NCBI GenBank assembly: GCA_035529435.1
Contig: DATKWS010000153.1
Location: 1-9,096, forward strand
Length of the DNA stretch: 9,096 nucleotides
Origin: DATKWS01 sp035529435
Lineage (GTDB): Bacteria > Krumholzibacteriota > Krumholzibacteriia > Krumholzibacteriales > Krumholzibacteriaceae
Reading direction: 5' to 3'
The stretch's first letter is position 1; each line of letters opens with the position of its first letter. The notes under the pieces are model-generated. The model ran no database searches. It was not told where the DNA came from and was given only the letters and a program-made list of their open reading frames with translations. This document shows positions 1-6,774 of the stretch, piece after piece. Position numbers and translations under genes: made by a program.

Positions 1-433
1 CGGTGCACGCTGCCACCACATAGAGGATCATCCCCCAGATCAATTCACCCCGGAACAGAAGCACGAGCATCGGCGGCACGAGAACGATACGGATCGCGGT
101 CAGTACATTGGCGAGCCGGAGGCTCTCGACCAGCCTCCCGCCCGGGTCTTTCAGAAGGGTCAGGTTGAAACGGACGAAAACGAAGTAGAGCGCGATGGCC
201 GGGAGTGTCCAGAACAGCACGGCGATCGCGAGCCCCGAATCCGACAGGATTCCGACGATCGACGACGCGCCCAACAGCACCACGACAAACAGCCACGCAA
301 GACGGGTGATCGATCTCCTCAGGCGAGGTGAGCAGCGATAGATTTCCGTGGATTTCCCGGCGGTTTCTCGAAACGCGTTGAAGCCCTTAATCGAAGTGCT
401 CCCGTTGAATGTTCGGTACATTCCCTCGATCAT
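1..433 (-). CDS. CDP-alcohol phosphatidyltransferase family membrane protein, N-terminal part (cut by window edge)
   Basis: The frame is open from an ATG at 433 to the left edge, giving 144 residues with no stop. Residues about 45-62 and 68-88 are hydrophobic and should form two membrane helices. They are followed by LRLANVLTAIRIVLVPPML (about 106-123), which matches the family's 'LPNxLTxxRxxxxP' N-terminal signature, and by another hydrophobic segment ending AACT. The next base is G, consistent with the first Asp of the catalytic D-x2-D-G-x2-A-R motif, which would lie just outside. Family members transfer a phosphoalcohol from or to a CDP-linked lipid at the inner membrane, for example phosphatidylglycerophosphate synthase; substrate cannot be told from this fragment. 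About 100 residues precede the signature, whereas simple PgsA proteins begin almost at it, so this is an N-terminally extended form or the true start is further in. A second in-frame ATG lies at 421. The gene follows ppdK by 58 nt on the same strand and may be cotranscribed with it. Confidence 0.8.
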   Translation of the reverse strand, partial: MIEGMYRTFNGSTSIKGFNAFRETAGKSTEIYRCSPRLRRSITRLAWLFVVVLLGASSIVGILSDSGLAIAVLFWTLPAIALYFVFVRFNLTLLKDPGGRLVESLRLANVLTAIRIVLVPPMLVLLFRGELIWGMILYVVAACT

Positions 434-445
434 TGCACCGGCAAT
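432..445 (-). promoter_or_regulatory. Small hairpin overlapping the start codon of the phosphatidyltransferase
   Basis: On the minus strand ATTGC-CGGT-GCAAT forms a perfect 5-bp stem with a 4-nt loop, and the last two bases of the stem are the first two of the ATG at 433. A GAGG that could serve as ribosome binding site lies just upstream, 12 nt from the ATG. Pairing here could limit initiation, or may simply be chance in a short intergenic region. Confidence 0.25.
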
Positions 446-491
446 CCTCGCGGGACGGCGGTGTGCCCCCTGCCAGCCGGAATCCCGTCCA

Positions 492-3245
492 TCAATGCGA
501 ATCGACCCTCTCACGCAGTGCAGCCTGCGCGGCGGCGAGAATCGCGACGGGCACCCTGAACGGAGAACAGCTCACATAGTCGAAGCCCGTATCATGGCAG
601 AACGAGATCGACGAAGGCTCTCCCCCGTGCTCACCGCAGATACCGATCTTGATACCCGGGCGTGCCTTTCTGCCTTTTGCGACGCCTATCTTGATCAACT
701 CCCCCACGCCGTTCCGGTCGAGCTTCTGAAACGGATCCGCCGGCCATATCCCCTTGGCGAGATAATCGCCCAGAAATTTCCCCGCATCGTCGCGGCTCAC
801 GCCGAACGTCGTTTGCGTGAGGTCGTTCGTCCCGAACGAGAAGAATTCCGCAACGGTGGCGATCCGGTCCGCCGTCACGGTGGCCCTCGGTATCTCTATC
901 ATCGTGCCGACGAGATATTCGACCGTGACGCCCCGTTCTTTCTGCACGCGTTCAGCGACACGGCGCACGATCTCCTCCTGCAGCTTGAGCTCCATCACAT
1001 CACCCACGAGCGGGATCATGATCTCCGGCCTGGGGCGTTTTCCGTCCGCGACCAGATCGCATGCCGCCTCGAATATGGCCGTGACCTGCATCTCGGTTAT
1101 CTCAGGGTACACGATGCCGAGCCGGCAGCCGCGATGACCAAGCATCGGATTCGCTTCCTTGAGTGCTTCCACCTTCTCCACCAGTTTCTCCGTCTCGACA
1201 CCCATCTTTGCGGCGAGATCGACGATCTCGTGTTCCTCGTGCGGGAGGAATTCGTGGAGAGGAGGATCCAGCGTTCTTATCGTAACGGGGCGGTCCCCCA
1301 TTGCCTCGAAAATACTCTTGAAATCGTCCCGCTGCATGGGCAGGAGCTTGGACAGCGCCCTCTTCCTGCCTTCCTCATCGGCGGCCAGTATCATCTCGCG
1401 GACCGCATCGATGCGGTCTCCCTCGAAAAACATATGTTCGGTTCTACACAGTCCGATCCCCTCCGCGCCGAAGGCAACCGAATTTACCGCCTGATCGGGA
1501 CGGTCGGCGTTGGCCCTCACGCCGAGTGTCCTGCTCCCGTTCGCCCAGATCATGAGCTCTTCGAAGTCCTTGTACGTGACCGATTCTTCCGGCGGGAGCG
1601 ATTTCTCGATCAGAACCTGTACAACCTCCGAGGGCCGCGTGTGAATCTCGCCCTCGAAAACCTCGCCGCTCGAGCCGTCGATCGATATGAAATCACCCTG
1701 TTTGATGGAGTGGCCGCCCACGGTAATCGTCCGTTTCTTGTAATCGACCTTCAGATCCCTCGCCCCGACCACGCAGACCTTTCCCATCTGCCGCGCAACG
1801 AGCGCCGCGTGCGAGGTCGCGCCACCCGCCGAGGTGAGAATCCCCGCCGCCACACTCATCCCGCGAATATCCTCGGGGCTCGTCTCGATCCGGACGAGTA
1901 TGACATCCTCGCCGTCCGCCGCCCACCCCTCGGCATCGGCCGCGTTGAAAACGACCTTCCCGGTGGCCGCCCCCGGGCCGGCGTTGATCCCGCGGGCCAG
2001 CAGCCTGCTGCCGCGGATCGCGTTCTGTTTTTCCTCCAGATCGAAGATCGGGCGAAGAAACTGGTTCAACTGTTCCGGTTCCAGCCGCAGGATCGCCTCC
2101 TCCTTGGAGATGAGCCCGTCCCGAACCATATCGATCGCTATCCTGATCGCAGCGAAACCCGTCCGCTTGCCGCTCCGCGTCTGTAGAATCCAGAGCCGCC
2201 CTTGCTGTATCGTGAATTCCAGATCCTGCATGTCCCTGTAGTGCTTTTCCAGGCGGTCCCTGATATCGAGCAGCTCGCGGTAGTTGGCCGGCATCTGCTC
2301 CTCGAGCGAAGGGAGCTCGCCGTCCCTCTTCTGTCTTTTATTGATGGGCTGCGGCGTGCGAATACCCGCCACAACATCTTCTCCCTGGGCTTTCATCAGG
2401 TACTCGCCGTAGAAGACATTGTCACCCGTCGCCGGATTCCTCGTGAAGGCGACGCCGGTGGCCGAGTCGTCTCCGAGATTGCCGTATACCATCGACTGCA
2501 CGGTGACGGCGGTTCCCCATTCCTCCGGTATACCGTTGAGTTTCCTGTAGGATTTCGCGCGCTCATTGTTCCACGAGTTGAACACCGCGCCGATCGCATT
2601 CCAGAGCTGCTCGTGGGGATCCTCGGGAAAATCGACGCCGAGCCTCTTTTTCAGCATTCCACGGTACCGGGAGATGAGATCCTTGAGATCTCCGATACCG
2701 AGATCGATGTCGTTCTCGATCCCCAGCTCGTCCTTCTTCCCGGCGAGTACCTCCTCGAACGGATCGATATCATCCTTCTGTTCCGGCCCCAGTCCCATCA
2801 CCACGTCACCGTACATCTGGATGAACCGCCGGTAGCAATCGAACGCGAAACGCTCATCACCGGTCTTTTCGGCGAGACCGATCACCGTATCGTCATTGAG
2901 ACCCAGATTCAGCACGGTGTCCATCATGCCGGGCATGCTCACCCGCGCACCCGAGCGGACGGAGAGAAGCAGCGGATTTTCCGGATCGCCGAATGAAGCT
3001 CCCATCACCCGCTCGACCAGCTCCAGACTCCTGTGGACGTCGTTCCTGAGACTGCCGGGGTAGGATCCCCCGTGCCGGTAGGAGTACGTGCACACGTAGG
3101 TGGAAATAGTGAATCCGGCCGGCACGGGTATGCCGATCCCGGCCATTTCAGCGAGATTCGCGCCCTTTCCGCCCAGGAGATCCCGGAGACCGGCATTGCC
3201 GTCGGCCCCGCTTCCACTGAAAGAATATACGTACCGTTCCGACAA
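492..3245 (-). CDS. ppdK: Pyruvate, phosphate dikinase (PPDK)
   Basis: This enzyme interconverts ATP + pyruvate + Pi with AMP + PEP + PPi in the cytoplasm, giving reversible PPi-linked glycolysis or gluconeogenesis. The protein has 917 residues, slightly above the usual 870-900. The N-terminal ATP-grasp domain is visible in LLGGKGANLAEM (about 23-34) and in the segment VRSGARVSMPGMMDTVLNLG (about 96-115). The phosphohistidine domain carries GGATSHAALVAR with catalytic His479; Thr477, two residues before it, is where the plant enzyme is regulated. The C-terminal PEP/pyruvate barrel contains GLCRTEHMFF (about 598-607), TIRTLDPPLHEFLPH, GTNDLTQTTFG (about 805-815) and GICGEHGGEP with catalytic Cys870. 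All key residues are present, with no frameshift. Translation starts at TTG (3245-3243), chosen because GGGGAGG lies 6 nt upstream and the residues after it match the family N-terminus. It has its own candidate promoter and is followed by a phosphatidyltransferase gene. Confidence 0.97.
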   Translation of the reverse strand: MSERYVYSFSGSGADGNAGLRDLLGGKGANLAEMAGIGIPVPAGFTISTYVCTYSYRHGGSYPGSLRNDVHRSLELVERVMGASFGDPENPLLLSVRSGARVSMPGMMDTVLNLGLNDDTVIGLAEKTGDERFAFDCYRRFIQMYGDVVMGLGPEQKDDIDPFEEVLAGKKDELGIENDIDLGIGDLKDLISRYRGMLKKRLGVDFPEDPHEQLWNAIGAVFNSWNNERAKSYRKLNGIPEEWGTAVTVQSMVYGNLGDDSATGVAFTRNPATGDNVFYGEYLMKAQGEDVVAGIRTPQPINKRQKRDGELPSLEEQMPANYRELLDIRDRLEKHYRDMQDLEFTIQQGRLWILQTRSGKRTGFAAIRIAIDMVRDGLISKEEAILRLEPEQLNQFLRPIFDLEEKQNAIRGSRLLARGINAGPGAATGKVVFNAADAEGWAADGEDVILVRIETSPEDIRGMSVAAGILTSAGGATSHAALVARQMGKVCVVGARDLKVDYKKRTITVGGHSIKQGDFISIDGSSGEVFEGEIHTRPSEVVQVLIEKSLPPEESVTYKDFEELMIWANGSRTLGVRANADRPDQAVNSVAFGAEGIGLCRTEHMFFEGDRIDAVREMILAADEEGRKRALSKLLPMQRDDFKSIFEAMGDRPVTIRTLDPPLHEFLPHEEHEIVDLAAKMGVETEKLVEKVEALKEANPMLGHRGCRLGIVYPEITEMQVTAIFEAACDLVADGKRPRPEIMIPLVGDVMELKLQEEIVRRVAERVQKERGVTVEYLVGTMIEIPRATVTADRIATVAEFFSFGTNDLTQTTFGVSRDDAGKFLGDYLAKGIWPADPFQKLDRNGVGELIKIGVAKGRKARPGIKIGICGEHGGEPSSISFCHDTGFDYVSCSPFRVPVAILAAAQAALRERVDSH

Positions 3246-3251
3246 GAGAAA

Positions 3252-3258
3252 CCTCCCC
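3252..3258 (-). promoter_or_regulatory. Ribosome binding site of ppdK, fixing a TTG start
   Basis: GGGGAGG on the minus strand sits 6 nt before TTG at 3245. No ATG or GTG start in the same frame lies at a suitable distance, so this site decides the unusual start codon. Confidence 0.8.
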
Positions 3259-3278
3259 GCTCAATACTGATCATCGCT

Positions 3279-3296
3279 GTGCGGGAGCTGCCGCAC
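3279..3296 (-). promoter_or_regulatory. Hairpin in the ppdK 5' leader
   Basis: GTGCGG and CCGCAC form a perfect 6-bp GC-rich stem with a 6-nt loop, about 33 nt upstream of the ppdK start and downstream of its candidate promoter. No U-rich run follows, so it is a poor intrinsic terminator for the protease gene upstream. It may be a leader structure for ppdK mRNA or a weak transcription barrier. Confidence 0.35.
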
Positions 3297-3320
3297 GAAC
3301 TGCTCGCTGCCCGTTATCCA

Positions 3321-3349
3321 TGTATATGCAAACGTGAAAACGTTGGCAA
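3321..3349 (-). promoter_or_regulatory. Candidate promoter of ppdK with an internal dyad
   Basis: On the minus strand TTGCCA (3349-3344; 5 of 6 matches to TTGACA) is followed after exactly 17 nt by TATACA (3326-3321; 4 of 6 matches to TATAAT). Transcription would begin near 3314 and give a leader of about 70 nt. The spacer holds the perfect inverted repeat AACGT-TTTC-ACGTT (3344-3331), placed where a repressor would block RNA polymerase. The -35 box lies 28 nt past the stop of the protease gene. Visual match only; no experimental support. Confidence 0.5.
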
Positions 3350-3376
3350 GTGAATTGTCCCTCGTCCGCCCACCGC

Positions 3377-5176
3377 TCAGGGAAGGTACAACACCTTGGC
3401 TGTTCTCTGAACACTCAACGAAGTGACGATAAGCAGGTACATGCCCGCCGCAACTTCCCGGCCGGCATCGTTGGTGCCGTCCCACGTGAGGATCCACCGG
3501 CACTGCAGGAGCCTGTCATCGATAAGCGTTCGCACGAGTGCACCGCTGCAGTCGTATATACGCGCCGTGACCGGCTCCAGGGCCGGAAGGTAGAGATCGA
3601 ATGCCGTCGTTTCCCTGAATGGATTGGGATACCCGATCGAAAACGCCGTAGATTCGGGGATGCCCGAGATCTGAATGCCGGAAGCGGCGGCTCCCCTCGG
3701 TATGCCGTACCCGTAGGTATTATCAGGATAATCGCTCTGCGTCGCCGATGCCAGGAGTGCGTTCCGAACCTCGATCGGACTCCATTCCGGATGTATTTCC
3801 AGCATGAGGGCACAGAGTCCCGCCACCAGCGGTGCGGCCATCGAGGTGCCGCTGTACGTGCCGTACCCATCATTTATTTCGTGATCGACGGAGTGTACGT
3901 TGTATCCCATCGCGACCAGTTCCGGCTTCGTCCGGCCATCGGCGGTCGGACCGCGCGAGCTGAACGACACGATCGTACCGTCGCCGTAGACCGCACCGAC
4001 GGTGATCACACTGTCGCCGTCGGCCGGCGGTGTGAGGCCGCCGAACGATCCCAGATTCCCGGCCGAATTGACCACGACGATCCCGTGGGATACGGCGATA
4101 TCCGCGGCCCTCGTGCAAAAGGCCGTGTTGCCGTCTTTATCCTCGGGACCGTACCAGTCGACGTACCCGAGAGAGCTGGTGACAACGTCGGCCCCCGCGC
4201 TGTCGGCCCATTCGACGGCAGCGATCCAGTTGTCCTCCTCGATCCGCATCTCCTGCCCCTCGATCTCGGTCTTCGCGAGGAGGTACGCCGCTCCCCATGC
4301 GGGGCCGATGAGATCCCCCTCGTGGTGACCGGCGATCGCCCCGAGGACGGCGGTACCGTGCCGTTCCTGCCCGGCAAGATCCCCCTCCTGATCGGCGGTG
4401 ATCGAATCGTTCTGCACGAAATCCCACTCGGCCTCCACCCGGACATGCTCGAGCGCCTCGTGATCCAGGTTGAACCCGGTATCGAGGATGCAGACGAGTA
4501 CGGGTGAATCACCCGTCACCGCCCCGGAACCGTTGTATCCCATCTCGAGAAGCTCGACCGCCTGGATCTGGCTGATCTGCGTGCAGCTCCCACCGTAGAT
4601 CCCGCACAGAGGATCAGCGGCGGGCAGGTGCTCCCCGCGCGCCCTGCCGGAAGAGGACGGGCACCGGCTGTCGCGCCGGTAAACCGCCACCCGGTCGATG
4701 CGTTCGACGAACGGTCGCGCACAGAGCGAAGCAATCCTGCCGCCCTGCACGTCCGCGGAAACAGCGTTGAAGTATCGCGAAACACGGCGGATCCGAACCA
4801 CGTCCCCGCGGACCCCGTCTATATGCCCTTCACGCACGGGAAGGTACCCGCGCATGGATGCTCCCGGCGCACGCCGCATGATCCGCCGCCCGGCCCGGGA
4901 CGAAACGAGAGCCGCACGCGCCGGATCGGCGTCTCCGCGCAGGGGCGTGCGATCCCCACCGCGAAAGAATATCCACACCGCCACCGTATCGTCACCCGCC
5001 ATTGAACGCAGCGCATCGAGAAGCCGGCCGGTACATTTTTCCTGACGGTAATCGCGTGGCCGCTCCGAGCGGTGGATATTCCCCACCGCCAGTGCACCCG
5101 TGCACGTGCAGAGAAGACACAGTGCGCAGAGAGCGCTCCCGCGCAGAATGGGTATATGATGATGGTTCCGCTTCAT
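3377..5176 (-). CDS. Secreted subtilisin-family (S8) serine protease with C-terminal sorting domain
   Basis: The protein has 599 residues. A signal peptide (basic start, hydrophobic LCALCLLCTCTGALA, probable cleavage after about residue 30) directs export; no convincing lipobox is present. Residues about 60-165 look like an I9-type prodomain. The catalytic domain (about 200-500) has Asp232 in CILDTGF, His273 in ERHGTAVLG, oxyanion Asn374 in NSAGN and Ser445 in SGTSMAAP, so it should be active. GIYGGSCTQISQIQAVELL before the domain and IEEDNWIAAVEWADSAGADV inside it mark the subfamily common in Bacteroidetes-related bacteria. The C-terminal 85 residues (YPNPFRETTAF, LTWDGTNDAGREVAAGMYLL) form a FlgD-like or type IX secretion-type sorting domain, which suggests release or anchoring at the cell surface. 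Cys191 and Cys198 may form a disulfide. The ATG overlaps the stop of the HD gene (ATGA), implying translational coupling. Targets are unknown. Confidence 0.93.
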   Translation of the reverse strand: MKRNHHHIPILRGSALCALCLLCTCTGALAVGNIHRSERPRDYRQEKCTGRLLDALRSMAGDDTVAVWIFFRGGDRTPLRGDADPARAALVSSRAGRRIMRRAPGASMRGYLPVREGHIDGVRGDVVRIRRVSRYFNAVSADVQGGRIASLCARPFVERIDRVAVYRRDSRCPSSSGRARGEHLPAADPLCGIYGGSCTQISQIQAVELLEMGYNGSGAVTGDSPVLVCILDTGFNLDHEALEHVRVEAEWDFVQNDSITADQEGDLAGQERHGTAVLGAIAGHHEGDLIGPAWGAAYLLAKTEIEGQEMRIEEDNWIAAVEWADSAGADVVTSSLGYVDWYGPEDKDGNTAFCTRAADIAVSHGIVVVNSAGNLGSFGGLTPPADGDSVITVGAVYGDGTIVSFSSRGPTADGRTKPELVAMGYNVHSVDHEINDGYGTYSGTSMAAPLVAGLCALMLEIHPEWSPIEVRNALLASATQSDYPDNTYGYGIPRGAAASGIQISGIPESTAFSIGYPNPFRETTAFDLYLPALEPVTARIYDCSGALVRTLIDDRLLQCRWILTWDGTNDAGREVAAGMYLLIVTSLSVQRTAKVLYLP

Positions 5177-5724
5177 GCACTCGCGCCAGGCGCGTTCTTT
5201 ATCGCCTTGATCGTCTCGAAGGCGATGAAATCCGCATGATGCAGGATGATCGCCTCGGGACTCCGGTACGAACCCTCACCTTCCCGGGAATGAACGGCAA
5301 TAATATGGCAGACCTCTTCAGGCAAATCGTTCTTCATCGCCAATCCAAGCCCTGACAGGGGATGTCTCAGGAGTGTGCCGCTCCTTGAAACGGCGTACCC
5401 GTTTCCCTCTGTACGGTATTCGAGGAGTTTGCCGACGTCGTGCAGAATGGCGCCCGCGATCAAGGTATCGTTGTCGATCGGAACGGTGCCCATGCTCCCC
5501 ATCGTTTCGGAAACGCTGCGGCAGATGTTCGTCACAAGACGCGTATGCTGAACCAGGCTCACACCCCCCGTCGCCACGAGCATGGTAAAGGGAATCGCAT
5601 CGATTTCCCCTTCCTTCCATCCTCCCCGCTTGCACGCTTCATCCCAGGTCCGCGCGACCTTCGCCCGGAGCGCCGCGTCAGAAATCCACTCCAGCTCGGG
5701 GAAAACCGCCTTCCATTCGGGCAT
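5173..5724 (-). CDS. HD-domain (HDIG-type) metal-dependent phosphohydrolase
   Basis: This is a cytoplasmic protein of about 183 residues from the chosen ATG. HD-superfamily metal ligands are visible in order (numbered from that ATG): His60 in VQHTRLV, the His95-Asp96 pair in AILHDVGK, His121 in LRHPLSGLG, His145 in IAVHSREG and Asp165 in HHADFIAFE. The family hydrolyses phosphoester bonds, often of nucleotides or cyclic dinucleotides; the substrate here is unknown, and no GYP motif was seen that would suggest c-di-GMP. There are no membrane segments or attached sensor domains. The ATG at 5724 is preferred over an in-frame TTG at 5733, because GAGGAGG lies 9 nt before the ATG but directly touches the TTG. 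It begins 17 nt after the DUF4438 stop and its own stop overlaps the protease start, so it sits in the middle of a tight three-gene unit. Confidence 0.88.
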   Translation of the reverse strand: MPEWKAVFPELEWISDAALRAKVARTWDEACKRGGWKEGEIDAIPFTMLVATGGVSLVQHTRLVTNICRSVSETMGSMGTVPIDNDTLIAGAILHDVGKLLEYRTEGNGYAVSRSGTLLRHPLSGLGLAMKNDLPEEVCHIIAVHSREGEGSYRSPEAIILHHADFIAFETIKAIKNAPGASA

Positions 5725-5733
5725 CGTCTTCAA

Positions 5734-5740
5734 CCTCCTC
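5734..5740 (-). promoter_or_regulatory. Ribosome binding site of the HD gene, deciding its start
   Basis: GAGGAGG on the minus strand begins just after the DUF4438 stop codon. It is 9 nt from the ATG at 5724 and 0 nt from a TTG at 5733, which argues for the ATG. Confidence 0.75.
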
Positions 5741-5741
5741 G

Positions 5742-6665
5742 CTACCGCCTTCTCCGGCGTGAACTGGTTCTCTTTCCCTGACCTACTTTTCCGGTTTCGA
5801 GGTACGTCGCGATGTTCGCGTTCTCATCGATCTTGGGAACGAGTACCTTTTTCGCCGTCGTCATGAATGCCGTCACACCGGGACCGTGACCGCTCGTCCA
5901 GCACGATCCATGAACAATGACGCCGATCGTCATCGATCCGGTGCGGAACGATCGCCCGTAGCGGCAATCGGCATCCATTATCGCAATGACGTCTCCGAGC
6001 CTGAGGCTCTGCAGTCCGTGCTTCTGTACAATTTCACGTCCGGAAATCTGGATGTCGTAGTCACCGCTGTAGCAATGGCGAGAGCCGATCCCCGAACCCA
6101 TGATGGAAGCGGGAATCACATGCGTGACCGGCACGACCAGCTGGTTGCCCTGCTGGGTGATACCCATCTTCGAGAAAAGCTTGGGATCGATATTCATCAT
6201 CTGAATGTCCAAATAATCCTTCAGGATCAGGCCCTGGCCGATCGATCGCACCTGGATATGATCCCCGATAGTAAGCTTGTCGAGCGTCGAACGGGGAAAA
6301 TCGATCAGCACGTGTTCGACGCCGCCGTGCTTGCCCGTAACGTAGCCGCGGGACCCGGACGCCGCCCCGCTCACGACCATCGCCTCATTCCCGATACAAG
6401 CAAGTATGCAGAGCGCGCCGAGCTTGAGGCCGTCCTTGTCGCGCTCAAAACAGCTCACGCTCACACCGGGCTCGACGTGATCTCCGTTGAAATCGAGAGC
6501 GGAATCACCCACAAGCACGTTGTACGTGATACCCCCCGTTCCGGGGAGTACGTGCGCGGTGCCCGACGCATCGATGAGGTATGGATTCTTGAGCGACATC
6601 TTCGGCTGCGCGATGGTACCGAGCACGGCCTTTTCGATGAGATACTGCTGGTTGGTACGTAACAT
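5742..6665 (-). CDS. DUF4438-family protein of unknown function with an Arg-rich tail
   Basis: The 307-residue product has no signal peptide or membrane segment. It carries the sequence blocks I associate with DUF4438 (a Thermotoga maritima member, TM1086, is, as I recall, structurally solved): VLPGTGGITYNVLVGD (about 39-54), GDHVEPGVS, ILACIGNEAMVVSG, GYVTGKHGGVEHVLIDFP (about 107-124), VVPVTHVIPASIMGSG, SGDYDIQ and TIGVIVHGSCWTSGHGPGV (about 246-264). No reaction is established for the family to my knowledge. Family members in memory end near the block 'ANIATYL'; here about 15 more residues follow, ending in five arginines. Start: GGAGGGG is 7 nt before the ATG at 6665; an in-frame TTG directly before it is the alternative. 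The start codon shares one base with the stop of a 24-codon leader ORF. It is first of three long genes (DUF4438, HD, S8 protease) that appear cotranscribed. Confidence 0.88.
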   Translation of the reverse strand: MLRTNQQYLIEKAVLGTIAQPKMSLKNPYLIDASGTAHVLPGTGGITYNVLVGDSALDFNGDHVEPGVSVSCFERDKDGLKLGALCILACIGNEAMVVSGAASGSRGYVTGKHGGVEHVLIDFPRSTLDKLTIGDHIQVRSIGQGLILKDYLDIQMMNIDPKLFSKMGITQQGNQLVVPVTHVIPASIMGSGIGSRHCYSGDYDIQISGREIVQKHGLQSLRLGDVIAIMDADCRYGRSFRTGSMTIGVIVHGSCWTSGHGPGVTAFMTTAKKVLVPKIDENANIATYLETGKVGQGKRTSSRRRRR

Positions 6666-6739
6666 CAAACTTCCCCTCCGCTGTTGAACTCACACGCCCC
6701 GGGCGAGGGTCCCCAAGGCATAACGCGGAATGCACACAT
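6665..6739 (-). CDS. Candidate 24-codon leader ORF overlapping the DUF4438 start
   Basis: On the minus strand a GGGAGG lies 5 nt before an ATG at 6739 and opens a frame of 24 codons, MCAFRVM...SGGEV, ending in TGA. The A of the stop is the A of the DUF4438 ATG (TGATG), the classic geometry for stop-restart coupling, and the last codons run over the DUF4438 ribosome binding site. The peptide has two Cys and is rich in Gly and Pro; it shows no membrane segment, no run of one amino acid that would suggest attenuation, and resembles nothing I know. It lies downstream of the candidate promoter, so it should be in the transcript. It may be a leader peptide that regulates access to the downstream site, or an accidental frame. 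Confidence 0.4.
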   Translation of the reverse strand: MCAFRVMPWGPSPGACEFNSGGEV

Positions 6740-6744
6740 GTCTG

Positions 6745-6750
6745 CCTCCC
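6745..6750 (-). promoter_or_regulatory. Ribosome binding site of the leader ORF
   Basis: GGGAGG on the minus strand, 5 nt before the ATG at 6739. There is no other start codon at good spacing that would explain a Shine-Dalgarno sequence this strong here. Confidence 0.45.
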
Positions 6751-6774
6751 TTTCATCCTGTGCCGTACGAGGTG

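Noticed and set aside
45..296. 83-residue minus-strand frame at the left edge
   Set aside because: It overlaps in another frame the open phosphatidyltransferase frame, which has membrane helices and the family signature. This one is Arg- and Pro-rich without motif.
453..490. GGACGG/CCGTCC inverted repeat directly after the ppdK stop as a terminator
   Set aside because: Only 6 bp with a 26-nt loop and no U-rich tail; too weak, and a gene on the same strand follows at once.
348..2186. 612-residue open frame on the plus strand opposite ppdK
   Set aside because: It is fully antisense to a clear PPDK with all motifs. The product is rich in Arg, His, Asp and Leu, shows no domain I recognise, and has no RBS or promoter; it is a codon-bias shadow.
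3350..4507. 385-residue open frame on the plus strand opposite the S8 protease
   Set aside because: It lies antisense to the protease catalytic domain, has Arg-rich low-complexity composition and no family resemblance.
5173..5724. HD protein as a c-di-GMP phosphodiesterase (HD-GYP)
   Set aside because: No GYP motif seen after the HD residues, and the domain is short and stand-alone; only general HD phosphohydrolase is supported.
5886..6662. 258-residue open frame on the plus strand opposite DUF4438
   Set aside because: It mirrors the DUF4438 gene and has no domain or start signal of its own.
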